DNA from: Eubacterium sp.
GTDB lineage: Bacteria > Bacillota > Clostridia > Oscillospirales > Acutalibacteraceae
DNA: 5,818 nt
Reading direction: 5' to 3'
Assembly (NCBI GenBank): GCA_029052085.1
Contig: JAIDJS010000239.1
Coordinates: 1-5,818 of the forward strand
Each line of letters opens with the position of its first letter. The first letter of the stretch is position 1. Shown one piece after another: positions 1 to 5,375 of this stretch. Below the pieces are notes generated by a model. That model was not told the origin of the DNA. It saw only the letters and a program-made list of their open reading frames with translations, and did no database searches. A program made the position numbers and the translations under genes.

Positions 1-1
1 G

Positions 2-76
2 AGTATTACAAGCCGTATCGCCGGCGAATATTCAACTCTTGTTTTAGAGGGGAACGATATCAGGTATATTAAATAG
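2..76 (+). CDS. C-terminal tail of an unidentified protein (partial)
   Basis: An open frame enters from the left edge and ends at a TAG at 74-76. The 24 visible residues read SITSRIAGEYSTLV followed by LEGNDIRYIK, which looks like ordinary protein with clostridial codon choice; the other plus-strand frames give less natural peptides. The gene would converge on the minus-strand ABC transporter operon, and the hairpin at 91-117 followed by a short T run would suit it as a terminator. Too little is present to name a family. It could still be a chance open frame, since only 25 codons are visible. Confidence 0.4.
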   Translation, partial: SITSRIAGEYSTLVLEGNDIRYIK

Positions 77-80
77 CTTC

Positions 81-124
81 ACATAATAAAAAGGATACCA
101 AGTAAATTGGTATCCTTAATTTTT
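81..124. terminator. Rho-independent terminator, probably bidirectional
   Basis: A perfect 11-bp stem is formed by AAGGATACCAA (91-101) and TTGGTATCCTT (107-117) around a 5-nt loop. On the minus strand the stem runs straight into TTTTTATTAT, a good U tract 3 nt past the stop codon region of the ATPase gene. On the plus strand it is followed by AATTTTTG, a weaker tail that could end the converging gene whose stop is at 76. It closes the importer operon. Confidence 0.88.
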
Positions 125-127
125 GCC

Positions 128-931
128 TTATTCATCAGCAGAAAGCAGCATACGGTCATTATCAAGCTCGTTTCCGCTTGTTATCTTGAATTTTTCAAGA
201 AGGTCTGCGGTTGTCAGCTTTTTCTTTTCCTCGCCGCTTACATCGTATATGATTTTACCCTCGTTCATCATAATGAGCCTGTTTCCTATTGCAATGGCAT
301 CCTTCATATTGTGGGTAATCATAATGGTTGTAAGATTGTTTTTTTCAACAATCTGGGTTGTAAGCTCAAGCACCTTGTGAGCCGTTTTAGGATCAAGCGC
401 AGCGGTGTGCTCGTCAAGCAAAAGCAGCTTTGGCTTTTTAAGGGTTGCCATAAGAAGTGTTATAGCCTGCCTTTGTCCGCCGGAAAGAAGCCCAACCTTT
501 GAAGTTAATCTGGTTTCAAGCCCTAAATCAAGTGATTTTAAAAGCTCGATATAGCCTGCTTTTTCCTTTTTTGAAACGCCGGGAGCAAGTGTTCTGAATT
601 TACCTCTGCGTGATGCAAGGGCAAGATTTTCCAATATCTGCATATCAGCGGCAGTTCCGTTCATCGGATCCTGGAAAACTCTTCCAAGAAATTTTGCTCT
701 CTTGAATTCGGGCAGCTTTGTAACATCCTGTCCGTCAATCATAATTTTTCCGCTGTCAACCGGATAAACGCCTGCTATCATATTAAGCATGGTTGATTTG
801 CCAGCGCCGTTACCGCCGATAACGGTTACAAAGTCGCCCTCATTAAGTGTTAAATCTATACCATTAAGCGCACGTTTTTCATTAACCGTTCCGGGATTGA
901 AGGTTTTATAAACACCTTTGATTTCAAGCAT
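128..931 (-). CDS. ABC transporter ATP-binding protein (TrpZ-like)
   Basis: This 267-residue cytoplasmic ATPase powers the importer encoded with it. All the ABC motifs are present: Walker A GGNGAGKST (39-47), Q-loop glutamine (about 87, in VFQDP), signature LSGGQ (149-153), Walker B LLLLDE (169-174), D-loop ALD (178-180) and the switch histidine (207, in THNM). It carries a single nucleotide-binding domain of normal length with a short charged C-terminal extension. I chose the ATG at 931 rather than the in-frame GTG at 940, because GGAGG (940-944) lies 8 nt before the ATG and overlaps the GTG. The gene overlaps the permease stop by 8 bases (ATGCTTGA), which implies translational coupling. The closest known family is the ATPase of TrpXYZ-type systems, related to LivG/LivF. 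The substrate is set by the binding protein, not by this subunit. Confidence 0.93.
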   Translation of the reverse strand: MLEIKGVYKTFNPGTVNEKRALNGIDLTLNEGDFVTVIGGNGAGKSTMLNMIAGVYPVDSGKIMIDGQDVTKLPEFKRAKFLGRVFQDPMNGTAADMQILENLALASRRGKFRTLAPGVSKKEKAGYIELLKSLDLGLETRLTSKVGLLSGGQRQAITLLMATLKKPKLLLLDEHTAALDPKTAHKVLELTTQIVEKNNLTTIMITHNMKDAIAIGNRLIMMNEGKIIYDVSGEEKKKLTTADLLEKFKITSGNELDNDRMLLSADE

Positions 932-1829
932 TTGCTGCACCTCCCTGTGGTTTTATCTTTTTGCGGATTACTTTGCTTTTCCAATAAGGAACACCAAGGA
1001 ATATTGCAACAACAATAGCTGTAAACAGTTTTAAGTCGTTAGCAGGAAGACCAAGCGCTACAACAAGTGTAATTACAATATAATAAATTACTCCGCCGAT
1101 TACAGCAGCTATAAGCTTCAATGCAAAATTCTTGAAAATCTTGCCGAAAATTACCTCGCCGATGATTACGGCAGCCAGTCCGATAACGATAGCGCCTCTG
1201 CCCATATTGATATCTGCAAAGCCCTGGAACTGAGCAAGGAGAGCGCCTGAAATGGCAACGATTCCGTTAGAAAGAACAAGAGCTACTACCTTATTTACAT
1301 TTGTGTTTATTCCGTTTGCTCTTGCCATATTTTGATTGTTTCCTGTTGCACGGATGGAATGTCCAAGCTCTGTTCCGAAAAACCAATATAGAACTGCAAT
1401 GATGATTGCAACGAAAATCAAACCGACGGCAATGGACTTTTTATATTCAAGCAGATTAACAATAAAATGATATTTGTTTGCATTTAAAGCCTGATTTGAT
1501 TGACCCATTATATCAAGATTAACGGAATAAAGCGCAAGCTGAGTTAAAATACCTGCAAGAATCGGGGGAATTCCGAAAACAGTATGGAATATTCCCGTTG
1601 CAAGCCCCGCAAGGCAGCCCGCTATAAAAGCAACCAAAAGTGATACATATACGTTCATTCCGCCGATTGTGCACATTGCAAATGCAGCACCGCCTGTGCC
1701 GAAAGAGCCGTCAACTGTTAAGTCGGCAAAATCAAGAATTCTGTAAGTGATATAAACGCCTATAGCCATTATACCCCATATAATACCTTGTGCTGCTGCA
1801 CCGGGTATTGAAACAAAAAATGATGCCAT
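924..1829 (-). CDS. ABC transporter permease, LivH/AraH-type (TrpY-like)
   Basis: This 301-residue integral membrane protein forms the channel of the importer. It belongs to the branched-chain amino acid/ribose permease superfamily (BPD_transp_2). Hydrophobic segments are visible at about 12-30, 60-80, 88-103, 133-151, 181-200, 214-230, 238-260 and 268-281, and the tail is basic (KSKVIRKKIK). The cytoplasmic coupling loop GTELGHSIRATGNNQNMARA (152-171) has the typical small-residue/RATG pattern that contacts the ATPase. The frame stays open to a TTG at 1868, but that codon lies in the loop of the hairpin at 1852-1880. The ATG at 1829 is preceded by GGAGG and gives a normal N-terminus (MASFFVSIPG), so I use it. 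Only one permease gene is present, so a homodimer is expected. It is the middle gene of binding protein - permease - ATPase. Confidence 0.92.
   Translation of the reverse strand: MASFFVSIPGAAAQGIIWGIMAIGVYITYRILDFADLTVDGSFGTGGAAFAMCTIGGMNVYVSLLVAFIAGCLAGLATGIFHTVFGIPPILAGILTQLALYSVNLDIMGQSNQALNANKYHFIVNLLEYKKSIAVGLIFVAIIIAVLYWFFGTELGHSIRATGNNQNMARANGINTNVNKVVALVLSNGIVAISGALLAQFQGFADINMGRGAIVIGLAAVIIGEVIFGKIFKNFALKLIAAVIGGVIYYIVITLVVALGLPANDLKLFTAIVVAIFLGVPYWKSKVIRKKIKPQGGAANA
940..945 (-). promoter_or_regulatory. Ribosome binding site of the ATPase gene
   Basis: GGGAGG lies inside the last codons of the permease gene, 8 nt before the ATG at 931. It decides between the two possible starts: the GTG at 940 overlaps this site and so cannot be served by it. 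Confidence 0.8.
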
Positions 1830-1833
1830 AAAA

Positions 1834-1845
1834 TCCTGAACCTCC
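1834..1845 (-). promoter_or_regulatory. Ribosome binding site of the permease gene
   Basis: GGAGG (1841-1845) ends 11 nt before the ATG at 1829, a slightly long spacing; a second, closer AGGA (1834-1837) lies 4 nt before it. The site begins only 6 nt after the intercistronic hairpin, so folding of that hairpin could affect access by ribosomes. Confidence 0.65.
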
Positions 1846-1847
1846 AA

Positions 1848-1880
1848 TGAAAAGAGCGATAAGAACAACTTATCGCTCTT
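1848..1880 (-). terminator. Intercistronic hairpin between binding protein and permease genes
   Basis: AAGAGCGATAAG (1852-1863) and CTTATCGCTCTT (1869-1880) form a perfect 12-bp stem with a 5-nt loop. On the minus strand it is followed by only TTTTC, so it would be a weak or partial terminator. It starts 22 nt after the stop of the binding-protein gene and ends just before the permease ribosome binding site. In many ABC importer operons such hairpins stabilise the upstream message or reduce read-through, so that the binding protein is made in excess over the membrane subunits. That role here is inference. Confidence 0.75.
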
Positions 1881-1902
1881 GTTTTGTTATATTTTAAAAC
1901 AA

Positions 1903-2898
1903 TTATTCTGCTGTGTCAATAGCAACATAATCGTTTGGAACATTAATACCAAGTTCCTTGCAGATTTCAGTATTGTATTTCTTTGTGAATTTAGGAGCGT
2001 AGCCGATTTCCATTTCAGCAGGATTTGTTCCGTTTGAAAGAATTTCAGCAGCCATTTCGCCTGCAGTATAACCGATATCATAATAGCTGATTGTAAGAGT
2101 AACGATGCCGCAGCCCTTTGCGATGCCCTCTTCTCCTGCAAAAACAGGCTTTTTAGCAGGTCTTGCAACGGCATCGATAATTCCTGTGTTCTTTGCAGCT
2201 GTATTATCTGTAGGAACGTAGATTGCATCATTTTCAGATACAGCCTTGGAAACGATAGCCTGAAGCTCGTTTGAATCTGCAAATGGATATTCTGTTGCAG
2301 TGATTCCCAATTCGGAAAGATACTTTGTAACCTCTGTTGCCTGATATTTTGAATTTGGCTCGCCTGAGCAATAAATAATTCCTACGGTTTTGGTTTCAGG
2401 AGCAATTTCTTTAATCATTGCTGCCTGCTGGTCAAGCGGAGCAAGGTCTGATGTGCCTGTTACATTCGTGCCTGTTTTGCCTGTGAAATTATCAATTCCG
2501 AGTGCAACGCCGTATTCCGTTACGGAAGTACCTACAATCGGGATTTCCTTAGTTGCGGAAACAGCAGCCTGAACAACTGGAGTTGCATTAGCCATAATTA
2601 AATCAACCTTGTTTGTTGCATAGCGGTTTACAATGGTTGAACAGTTTGTAACCTCTCCCTGAGCGGTATTGTATTCAAATTCAACCTTATCTTCGCCAAG
2701 CTTATCCTGAAGCGCTTTTTTGAAGCCCTCGGTTGCATCATTCAGCGCCGGATGATCCTCCCACTGAGCAATTCCTATTTTATAAGCTCCGTTTGCTTCG
2801 CTTTTGCCTTCGCCGTTTGATGAGCAGGCTGCAAAAACAGTTCCAACCAATACAACTGCAATGCAGACTGCAATTATGCGTTTAATAGATTTTTTCAT
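1903..2898 (-). CDS. ABC transporter substrate-binding lipoprotein (TrpX-like, ABC_sub_bind family)
   Basis: This 331-residue extracytoplasmic binding protein captures the substrate for the importer. Residues 1-24 are a lipoprotein signal peptide: basic start KKSIKR, hydrophobic core, then a lipobox FAAC with the lipidated cysteine at 25, and a Ser/Gly-rich linker to about 37. The mature domain (about 39-325) shows the family landmarks: IGIAQWEDHPALN (41-53), IPIVGTSVTEYG (119-130), NVTGTSDLAPLDQQ (145-158), GIIYCSGEPNSKYQ (173-186), YVPTDNTAAKN (227-237) and PVFAGEEG (251-258). The ATG at 2898 has AAGGAG 8 nt upstream. Family members include tryptophan/phenylalanine-binding proteins of streptococci. 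The nearby DAHP synthase gene favours an aromatic amino acid, but other substrates remain possible. It is the first gene of a three-gene operon with its own promoter and operator. Confidence 0.9.
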   Translation of the reverse strand: MKKSIKRIIAVCIAVVLVGTVFAACSSNGEGKSEANGAYKIGIAQWEDHPALNDATEGFKKALQDKLGEDKVEFEYNTAQGEVTNCSTIVNRYATNKVDLIMANATPVVQAAVSATKEIPIVGTSVTEYGVALGIDNFTGKTGTNVTGTSDLAPLDQQAAMIKEIAPETKTVGIIYCSGEPNSKYQATEVTKYLSELGITATEYPFADSNELQAIVSKAVSENDAIYVPTDNTAAKNTGIIDAVARPAKKPVFAGEEGIAKGCGIVTLTISYYDIGYTAGEMAAEILSNGTNPAEMEIGYAPKFTKKYNTEICKELGINVPNDYVAIDTAE

Positions 2899-2928
2899 AA
2901 TTGCTTCTCCTTAAAATATGTAATTTAC

Positions 2929-2954
2929 AATCGCTTTAAAGCATTAAAGCGATT
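2929..2954 (-). promoter_or_regulatory. Operator-like palindrome (site A) before the importer operon
   Basis: Perfect 11-bp arms AATCGCTTTAA (2929-2939) and TTAAAGCGATT (2944-2954) surround 4 bases. The site lies just after the expected transcription start of the promoter at 2967-2995 and before the ribosome binding site. On the minus strand its centre reads CTTTAATGCTTTAAAG, which matches 15 of 16 bases of the element before the aldolase gene (5238-5253). This recurrence favours a repressor site over a simple RNA hairpin, although the leader RNA could also fold here. The regulator is unknown. Confidence 0.7.
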
Positions 2955-2966
2955 CTTGATAGGAAT

Positions 2967-2995
2967 ATATTAACACATATAAAAAAGACTGTCAA
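2967..2995 (-). promoter_or_regulatory. Promoter of the importer operon
   Basis: On the minus strand a perfect -35 TTGACA (2990-2995), a 17-bp spacer and -10 TAATAT (2967-2972) are present, with TG one base before the -10 (extended -10). The expected start is near 2960, giving a leader of about 60 nt that contains site A. The -35 box lies inside the terminator arm of the preceding gene. Confidence 0.78.
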
Positions 2996-3023
2996 ACAAA
3001 TTAATCTGTTTAACAGTCTTTTT
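2976..3023 (-). terminator. Rho-independent terminator of the DAHP synthase gene
   Basis: Arms 2982-2998 and 3007-3023 pair over 17 positions with one C-A mismatch (2993/3012) around an 8-nt loop. Read on the minus strand, the descending arm ends in TTTTTTATAT, following the DAHP synthase stop at 3071 after about 47 nt. The arm ends are A/T runs, so the structure is nearly symmetrical and could also act on the plus strand. Confidence 0.85.
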
Positions 3024-3070
3024 GTGTTACATTACTAATTGAGCAATCGCTTTTTTGTGCATATTTTTTA

Positions 3071-4129
3071 TTAAAGCTGCTCTGCAATGGAATAAATAAG
3101 CTTTTTTGATTTTTCCCATCCAAGGCAGGGATCTGTAATGGATTTGCCGTAAATTCCGTCGTCAATTTTCTGACATCCGTCCTCAATATAGGATTCAATC
3201 ATAAAGCCTTTAACGAATTTGTTTATATCATTGCTGTGGCGCATGGAATGAAGAACCTCATTTGCGATTCTTATCTGCTCTTCATATTTTTTGCCGCTGT
3301 TGGAATGGTTTGTATCTACGATAACAGCAGGATTTTTGTAGCTCTTATTCGCACCATACATATTATAAAGGGTTATTAAATCCTCATAATGATAGTTCGG
3401 GTGGCAGATTCCGTGCTTGTCCACACCGCCTCTTAAAATTGCATGTGCAAGCTCATTTCCTTTTGAATTTACTTCCCAGCCACGGTAAATAAAAGTGTGG
3501 CTGCCCTGCGCTGCAGTAACTGCATTCAGCATAACGCCGTAATCGCCGCCGGTTCCGTTTTTCATTCCGCAGGGAACGTCCATTCCGCTTGCAGTCAATC
3601 TGTGATCCTGGTTTTCTACGCTTCTTGCGCCCACTGCAACATAGGAAAGCAAGTCGCTTAAATAACGGTAATTTGACGGATAAAGCATTTCATCGGCGCA
3701 GGTTAATCCTGTTTCTTCAATTGCCTTTGCATGAAGTGAACGAACGGCAATGATGCCGTCATACATATCCGGCTCTCCGCTTGGATTCGGCTGATGCAGA
3801 AGCCCCTTGTAGCCGGCACCTGTTGTTCTTGGCTTTCCGGTATAAATTCTGGGAATAATTATAATTTTATCGCCAACCTCTTTCTGAACCTCGGCAAGGC
3901 GATGCACATAATCAAGCACGCTTTCCTCTCTGTCTGCTGAGCAGGGACCGATTATAAGCAGGAATTTATTGCTTTCTCCTTTGAAAACCTTTGCAATTTC
4001 TTCATCGCGGTGTTTCTTTATCTCTGCGGATTTTTTGCTTAAAGGATAAAGCTCTTTAACCTCCTTTGGTATCGGAAGCTTGCGTACAAACTGCATATTT
4101 TTCATTGAATTATCTTCTGTTATCATCAT
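3071..4129 (-). CDS. aroF: 3-deoxy-7-phosphoheptulonate (DAHP) synthase, class I AroG/AroF/AroH type
   Basis: This cytoplasmic enzyme joins phosphoenolpyruvate and erythrose 4-phosphate to make DAHP, the first step of the shikimate pathway to Phe, Tyr and Trp. The 352 residues match the usual length. Aligned by eye to E. coli AroG, the metal ligands are Cys63 (GPCS), His275 (TNHSNS), Glu312 (IESYIEDG) and Asp333 (SITDPCLGWE). The substrate-binding residues are Arg94, Lys99 and Arg101 (KPRTT), Arg169 (GARSVENQ), Lys190 (KNGTGGD) and Arg233 (ILRGG), so the enzyme should be active. The N-terminal 55 residues form the extension that carries regulation in AroG-type enzymes; which amino acid inhibits it cannot be read. 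I start at the ATG at 4129, 8 nt after AGAGGTGA; a GTG at 4141 overlaps that site. It is transcribed alone, between two terminators. The symbol denotes the family; the isozyme class is not determined. Confidence 0.95.
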   Translation of the reverse strand: MMITEDNSMKNMQFVRKLPIPKEVKELYPLSKKSAEIKKHRDEEIAKVFKGESNKFLLIIGPCSADREESVLDYVHRLAEVQKEVGDKIIIIPRIYTGKPRTTGAGYKGLLHQPNPSGEPDMYDGIIAVRSLHAKAIEETGLTCADEMLYPSNYRYLSDLLSYVAVGARSVENQDHRLTASGMDVPCGMKNGTGGDYGVMLNAVTAAQGSHTFIYRGWEVNSKGNELAHAILRGGVDKHGICHPNYHYEDLITLYNMYGANKSYKNPAVIVDTNHSNSGKKYEEQIRIANEVLHSMRHSNDINKFVKGFMIESYIEDGCQKIDDGIYGKSITDPCLGWEKSKKLIYSIAEQL

Positions 4130-4137
4130 AAGTTTTT

Positions 4138-4145
4138 TCACCTCT
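4138..4145 (-). promoter_or_regulatory. Ribosome binding site of the DAHP synthase gene
   Basis: AGAGGTGA lies 8 nt before the ATG at 4129 and covers the alternative GTG codon (4139-4141), which therefore cannot be its own target. A second ATG follows directly at 4126. Confidence 0.65.
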
Positions 4146-4166
4146 GAGATGTTTTGATTAAGAATT

Positions 4167-4195
4167 ATTTTATTATATTCTTATAACATTGTCAA
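4167..4195 (-). promoter_or_regulatory. Promoter of the DAHP synthase gene
   Basis: On the minus strand TTGACA (4190-4195) is separated by 17 bp from TAAAAT (4167-4172). The expected start is near 4160, giving a leader of about 30 nt. That is too short for a T-box or attenuator, and it holds no CTTTAAAG palindrome. Confidence 0.75.
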
Positions 4196-4223
4196 CAAGA
4201 AAAGGGACAGCATTTGCTGTCCC
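4194..4223 (-). terminator. Rho-independent terminator of the aldolase gene
   Basis: GGGACAGC (4204-4211) and GCTGTCCC (4216-4223) form a GC-rich 8-bp stem with a 4-nt loop. On the minus strand it is followed by TTTTCTTGTT. It begins about 20 nt after the aldolase stop, and its tail runs into the -35 box of the DAHP synthase promoter. Confidence 0.9.
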
Positions 4224-4243
4224 GATTAAAGTGTGATTCGATT

Positions 4244-5221
4244 TTAGAAATTATCAAGAAGTGATTTGTAAAACTCGCAGTAATCCGTTTTTTCATCAGC
4301 AGTAAATGCCATCGCCTCTCTTGGATGGCGGTTAAGCTGACCCGTAAGCATATACTGAATATCGTAGCCCCATACAACACCGCTTTCCTTAAGCGGAAGC
4401 ATATAGTTTTCAATAAAGGTTAACAGGCTGTAAAGATTATACTTGGGATTTTTAAGGAAACCAAGCAGTAGCTCCATTGCGCAGTTTCCTGCACCCCTGC
4501 CCATGGCCATTGCCGTTGCATCAAGGTAGGATACACCGTAGGACATGGTCTCAATTGTGTTTGCAAAGGCAAGATTCTGGTTGTTGTGTGCGTGGAAACC
4601 GATTGCTTTTCCGTATTTTTCTCCGATTTCAAGGTATTTTTTTGCAAGATTTCCTGCATTTTCAGGGTAAAGAGAGCCGTAGGAATCAACAAGGTAGATA
4701 ACGTCAACGCTGCTTTGTCCGAGCATTTCAAGCGCATCGGCAAGCTGGTCGTTGTTTGCCTGGCTGACTGCCATAATATTGCAGGTTGTTTCATAGCCCA
4801 GATTATGAAAATACTCAATCATTTCAACTGCCGCAGGAATCTGATGGATGTAGCAGGCAACTCGAATCATATCAATAACGGATTCTGCTTTGGGAATAAA
4901 ATCTTCTTTAAAATCGCATCTGCCAACATCAGCCATAACGGCAATTTTCATATCTGAAACATTATCGCCGACGATGCTTCGGATATCCTCCTCGCTGCAG
5001 AATTTCCATTTGCCGAATTTTTTTTGGTCAAAAAGATTTTTTGAAGCGCGGTAGCCGAATTCCATATAGTCAACGCCGCATTTGATATTTGATTTATAAA
5101 GCTCAGTTACAAATTCATCCGTAAATTCAAAATTGTTGCAGAGTCCGCCATCTCTGATTGTTGCATCAAGCACCTTAACATCTGTGCGGACTGACATTAA
5201 ACTGCCTTTTCTTGGTGCCAT
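4244..5221 (-). CDS. HMGL-like (DRE-TIM) aldolase/lyase family protein, substrate unknown
   Basis: This 325-residue predicted cytoplasmic TIM-barrel protein resembles the pyruvate carboxyltransferase/HMG-CoA lyase family (HMGL-like), most like the barrel of 4-hydroxy-2-oxovalerate aldolase. The DRE-TIM motif is DATIRDGG (19-26), with Arg23 and Asp24; the metal-binding HAHNN is at 210-214, and a glycine-rich GRGAGN at 241-246. The histidine that acts as base in DmpG/BphI (in RDGxH) is replaced by Leu27, and the C-terminal partner-binding domain of those enzymes appears absent. No aldehyde dehydrogenase partner lies beside it. I start at the ATG at 5221, because GAGGAG lies 9 nt upstream; the ATG at 5230 directly abuts that site. 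The gene has its own strong promoter, operator-like sites and terminator. The specific reaction is unknown; database labels as valerate aldolase or H-NS for relatives should not be trusted. Confidence 0.82.
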   Translation of the reverse strand: MAPRKGSLMSVRTDVKVLDATIRDGGLCNNFEFTDEFVTELYKSNIKCGVDYMEFGYRASKNLFDQKKFGKWKFCSEEDIRSIVGDNVSDMKIAVMADVGRCDFKEDFIPKAESVIDMIRVACYIHQIPAAVEMIEYFHNLGYETTCNIMAVSQANNDQLADALEMLGQSSVDVIYLVDSYGSLYPENAGNLAKKYLEIGEKYGKAIGFHAHNNQNLAFANTIETMSYGVSYLDATAMAMGRGAGNCAMELLLGFLKNPKYNLYSLLTFIENYMLPLKESGVVWGYDIQYMLTGQLNRHPREAMAFTADEKTDYCEFYKSLLDNF

Positions 5222-5235
5222 AATTAACATCTCCT

Positions 5236-5254
5236 CACTTTAACGCTTTAAAGT
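5236..5254 (-). promoter_or_regulatory. Operator-like palindrome B1 before the aldolase gene
   Basis: ACTTTAA (5237-5243) and TTAAAGT (5248-5254) flank 4 bases, the same geometry as site A at 2929-2954. The core CTTTAACGCTTTAAAG differs from the minus-strand reading of site A at one base. It lies in the leader, next to the ribosome binding site, centred 20 bp downstream of B2. Confidence 0.65.
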
Positions 5255-5277
5255 CTAATCACTTTAAAGTGGATTAG
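5255..5277 (-). promoter_or_regulatory. Operator-like palindrome B2 before the aldolase gene
   Basis: The 12-bp perfect palindrome CACTTTAAAGTG (5260-5271) is flanked by CTAAT and GATTAG in inverted order. It covers the expected transcription start (near 5276), so a bound protein would block initiation. It shares the CTTTAAAG core with B1 and site A. Confidence 0.6.
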
Positions 5278-5282
5278 TGCAT

Positions 5283-5311
5283 ATTATAACAAATAAGCAG
5301 TGTTTTGTCAA
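5283..5311 (-). promoter_or_regulatory. Strong consensus promoter of the aldolase gene
   Basis: On the minus strand a perfect TTGACA (5306-5311), a 17-bp spacer and a perfect TATAAT (5283-5288) are present, with TG one base before the -10. Every recognised element matches consensus, so basal strength should be high and control presumably comes from the operators just downstream. Confidence 0.88.
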
Positions 5312-5312
5312 G

Positions 5313-5356
5313 CCAAAAAGCAAAAAGGCTGCCGTCCAACCGGACCAGCAACCTTT
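5313..5356 (-). terminator. Rho-independent terminator of serA
   Basis: On the minus strand GGTTGC (5348-5353) pairs with GCAGCC (5327-5332) including one G-U, and inside it GTCC pairs with GGAC around a 4-nt loop, with a small internal loop between. AAA/TTT extends the base, and TTTTTGCTTTTT follows. It starts about 20 nt after the serA stop at 5376. Confidence 0.85.
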
Positions 5357-5375
5357 GTTCTGTGTATAAACAATA

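Noticed and set aside
107..502. Plus-strand open frame of 131 codons opposite the ATPase gene
   Set aside because: It runs through the terminator and antisense to conserved ABC motifs; this is a by-product of codon bias.
2899..3070. Possible T-box or other riboswitch in the importer leader
   Set aside because: The leader after the predicted start is about 60 nt, with no TGGNACC-type T-box sequence and no antiterminator/terminator pair after the promoter.
3010..3198. Minus-strand open frame overlapping the end of the DAHP synthase gene
   Set aside because: It lies in a different frame within the conserved DAHP synthase C-terminus and ends inside the terminator hairpin; no ribosome binding site.
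4224..4243. ATTAAAGTG sequence after the aldolase stop as a further operator
   Set aside because: Only one arm resembles the motif, and its position between a stop codon and a terminator makes a control role unlikely.
4586..4957. Plus-strand open frame of 123 codons opposite the aldolase gene
   Set aside because: It is the mirror of a well-conserved coding sequence, has no ribosome binding site, and its cysteine/phenylalanine-rich peptide resembles no protein I know.
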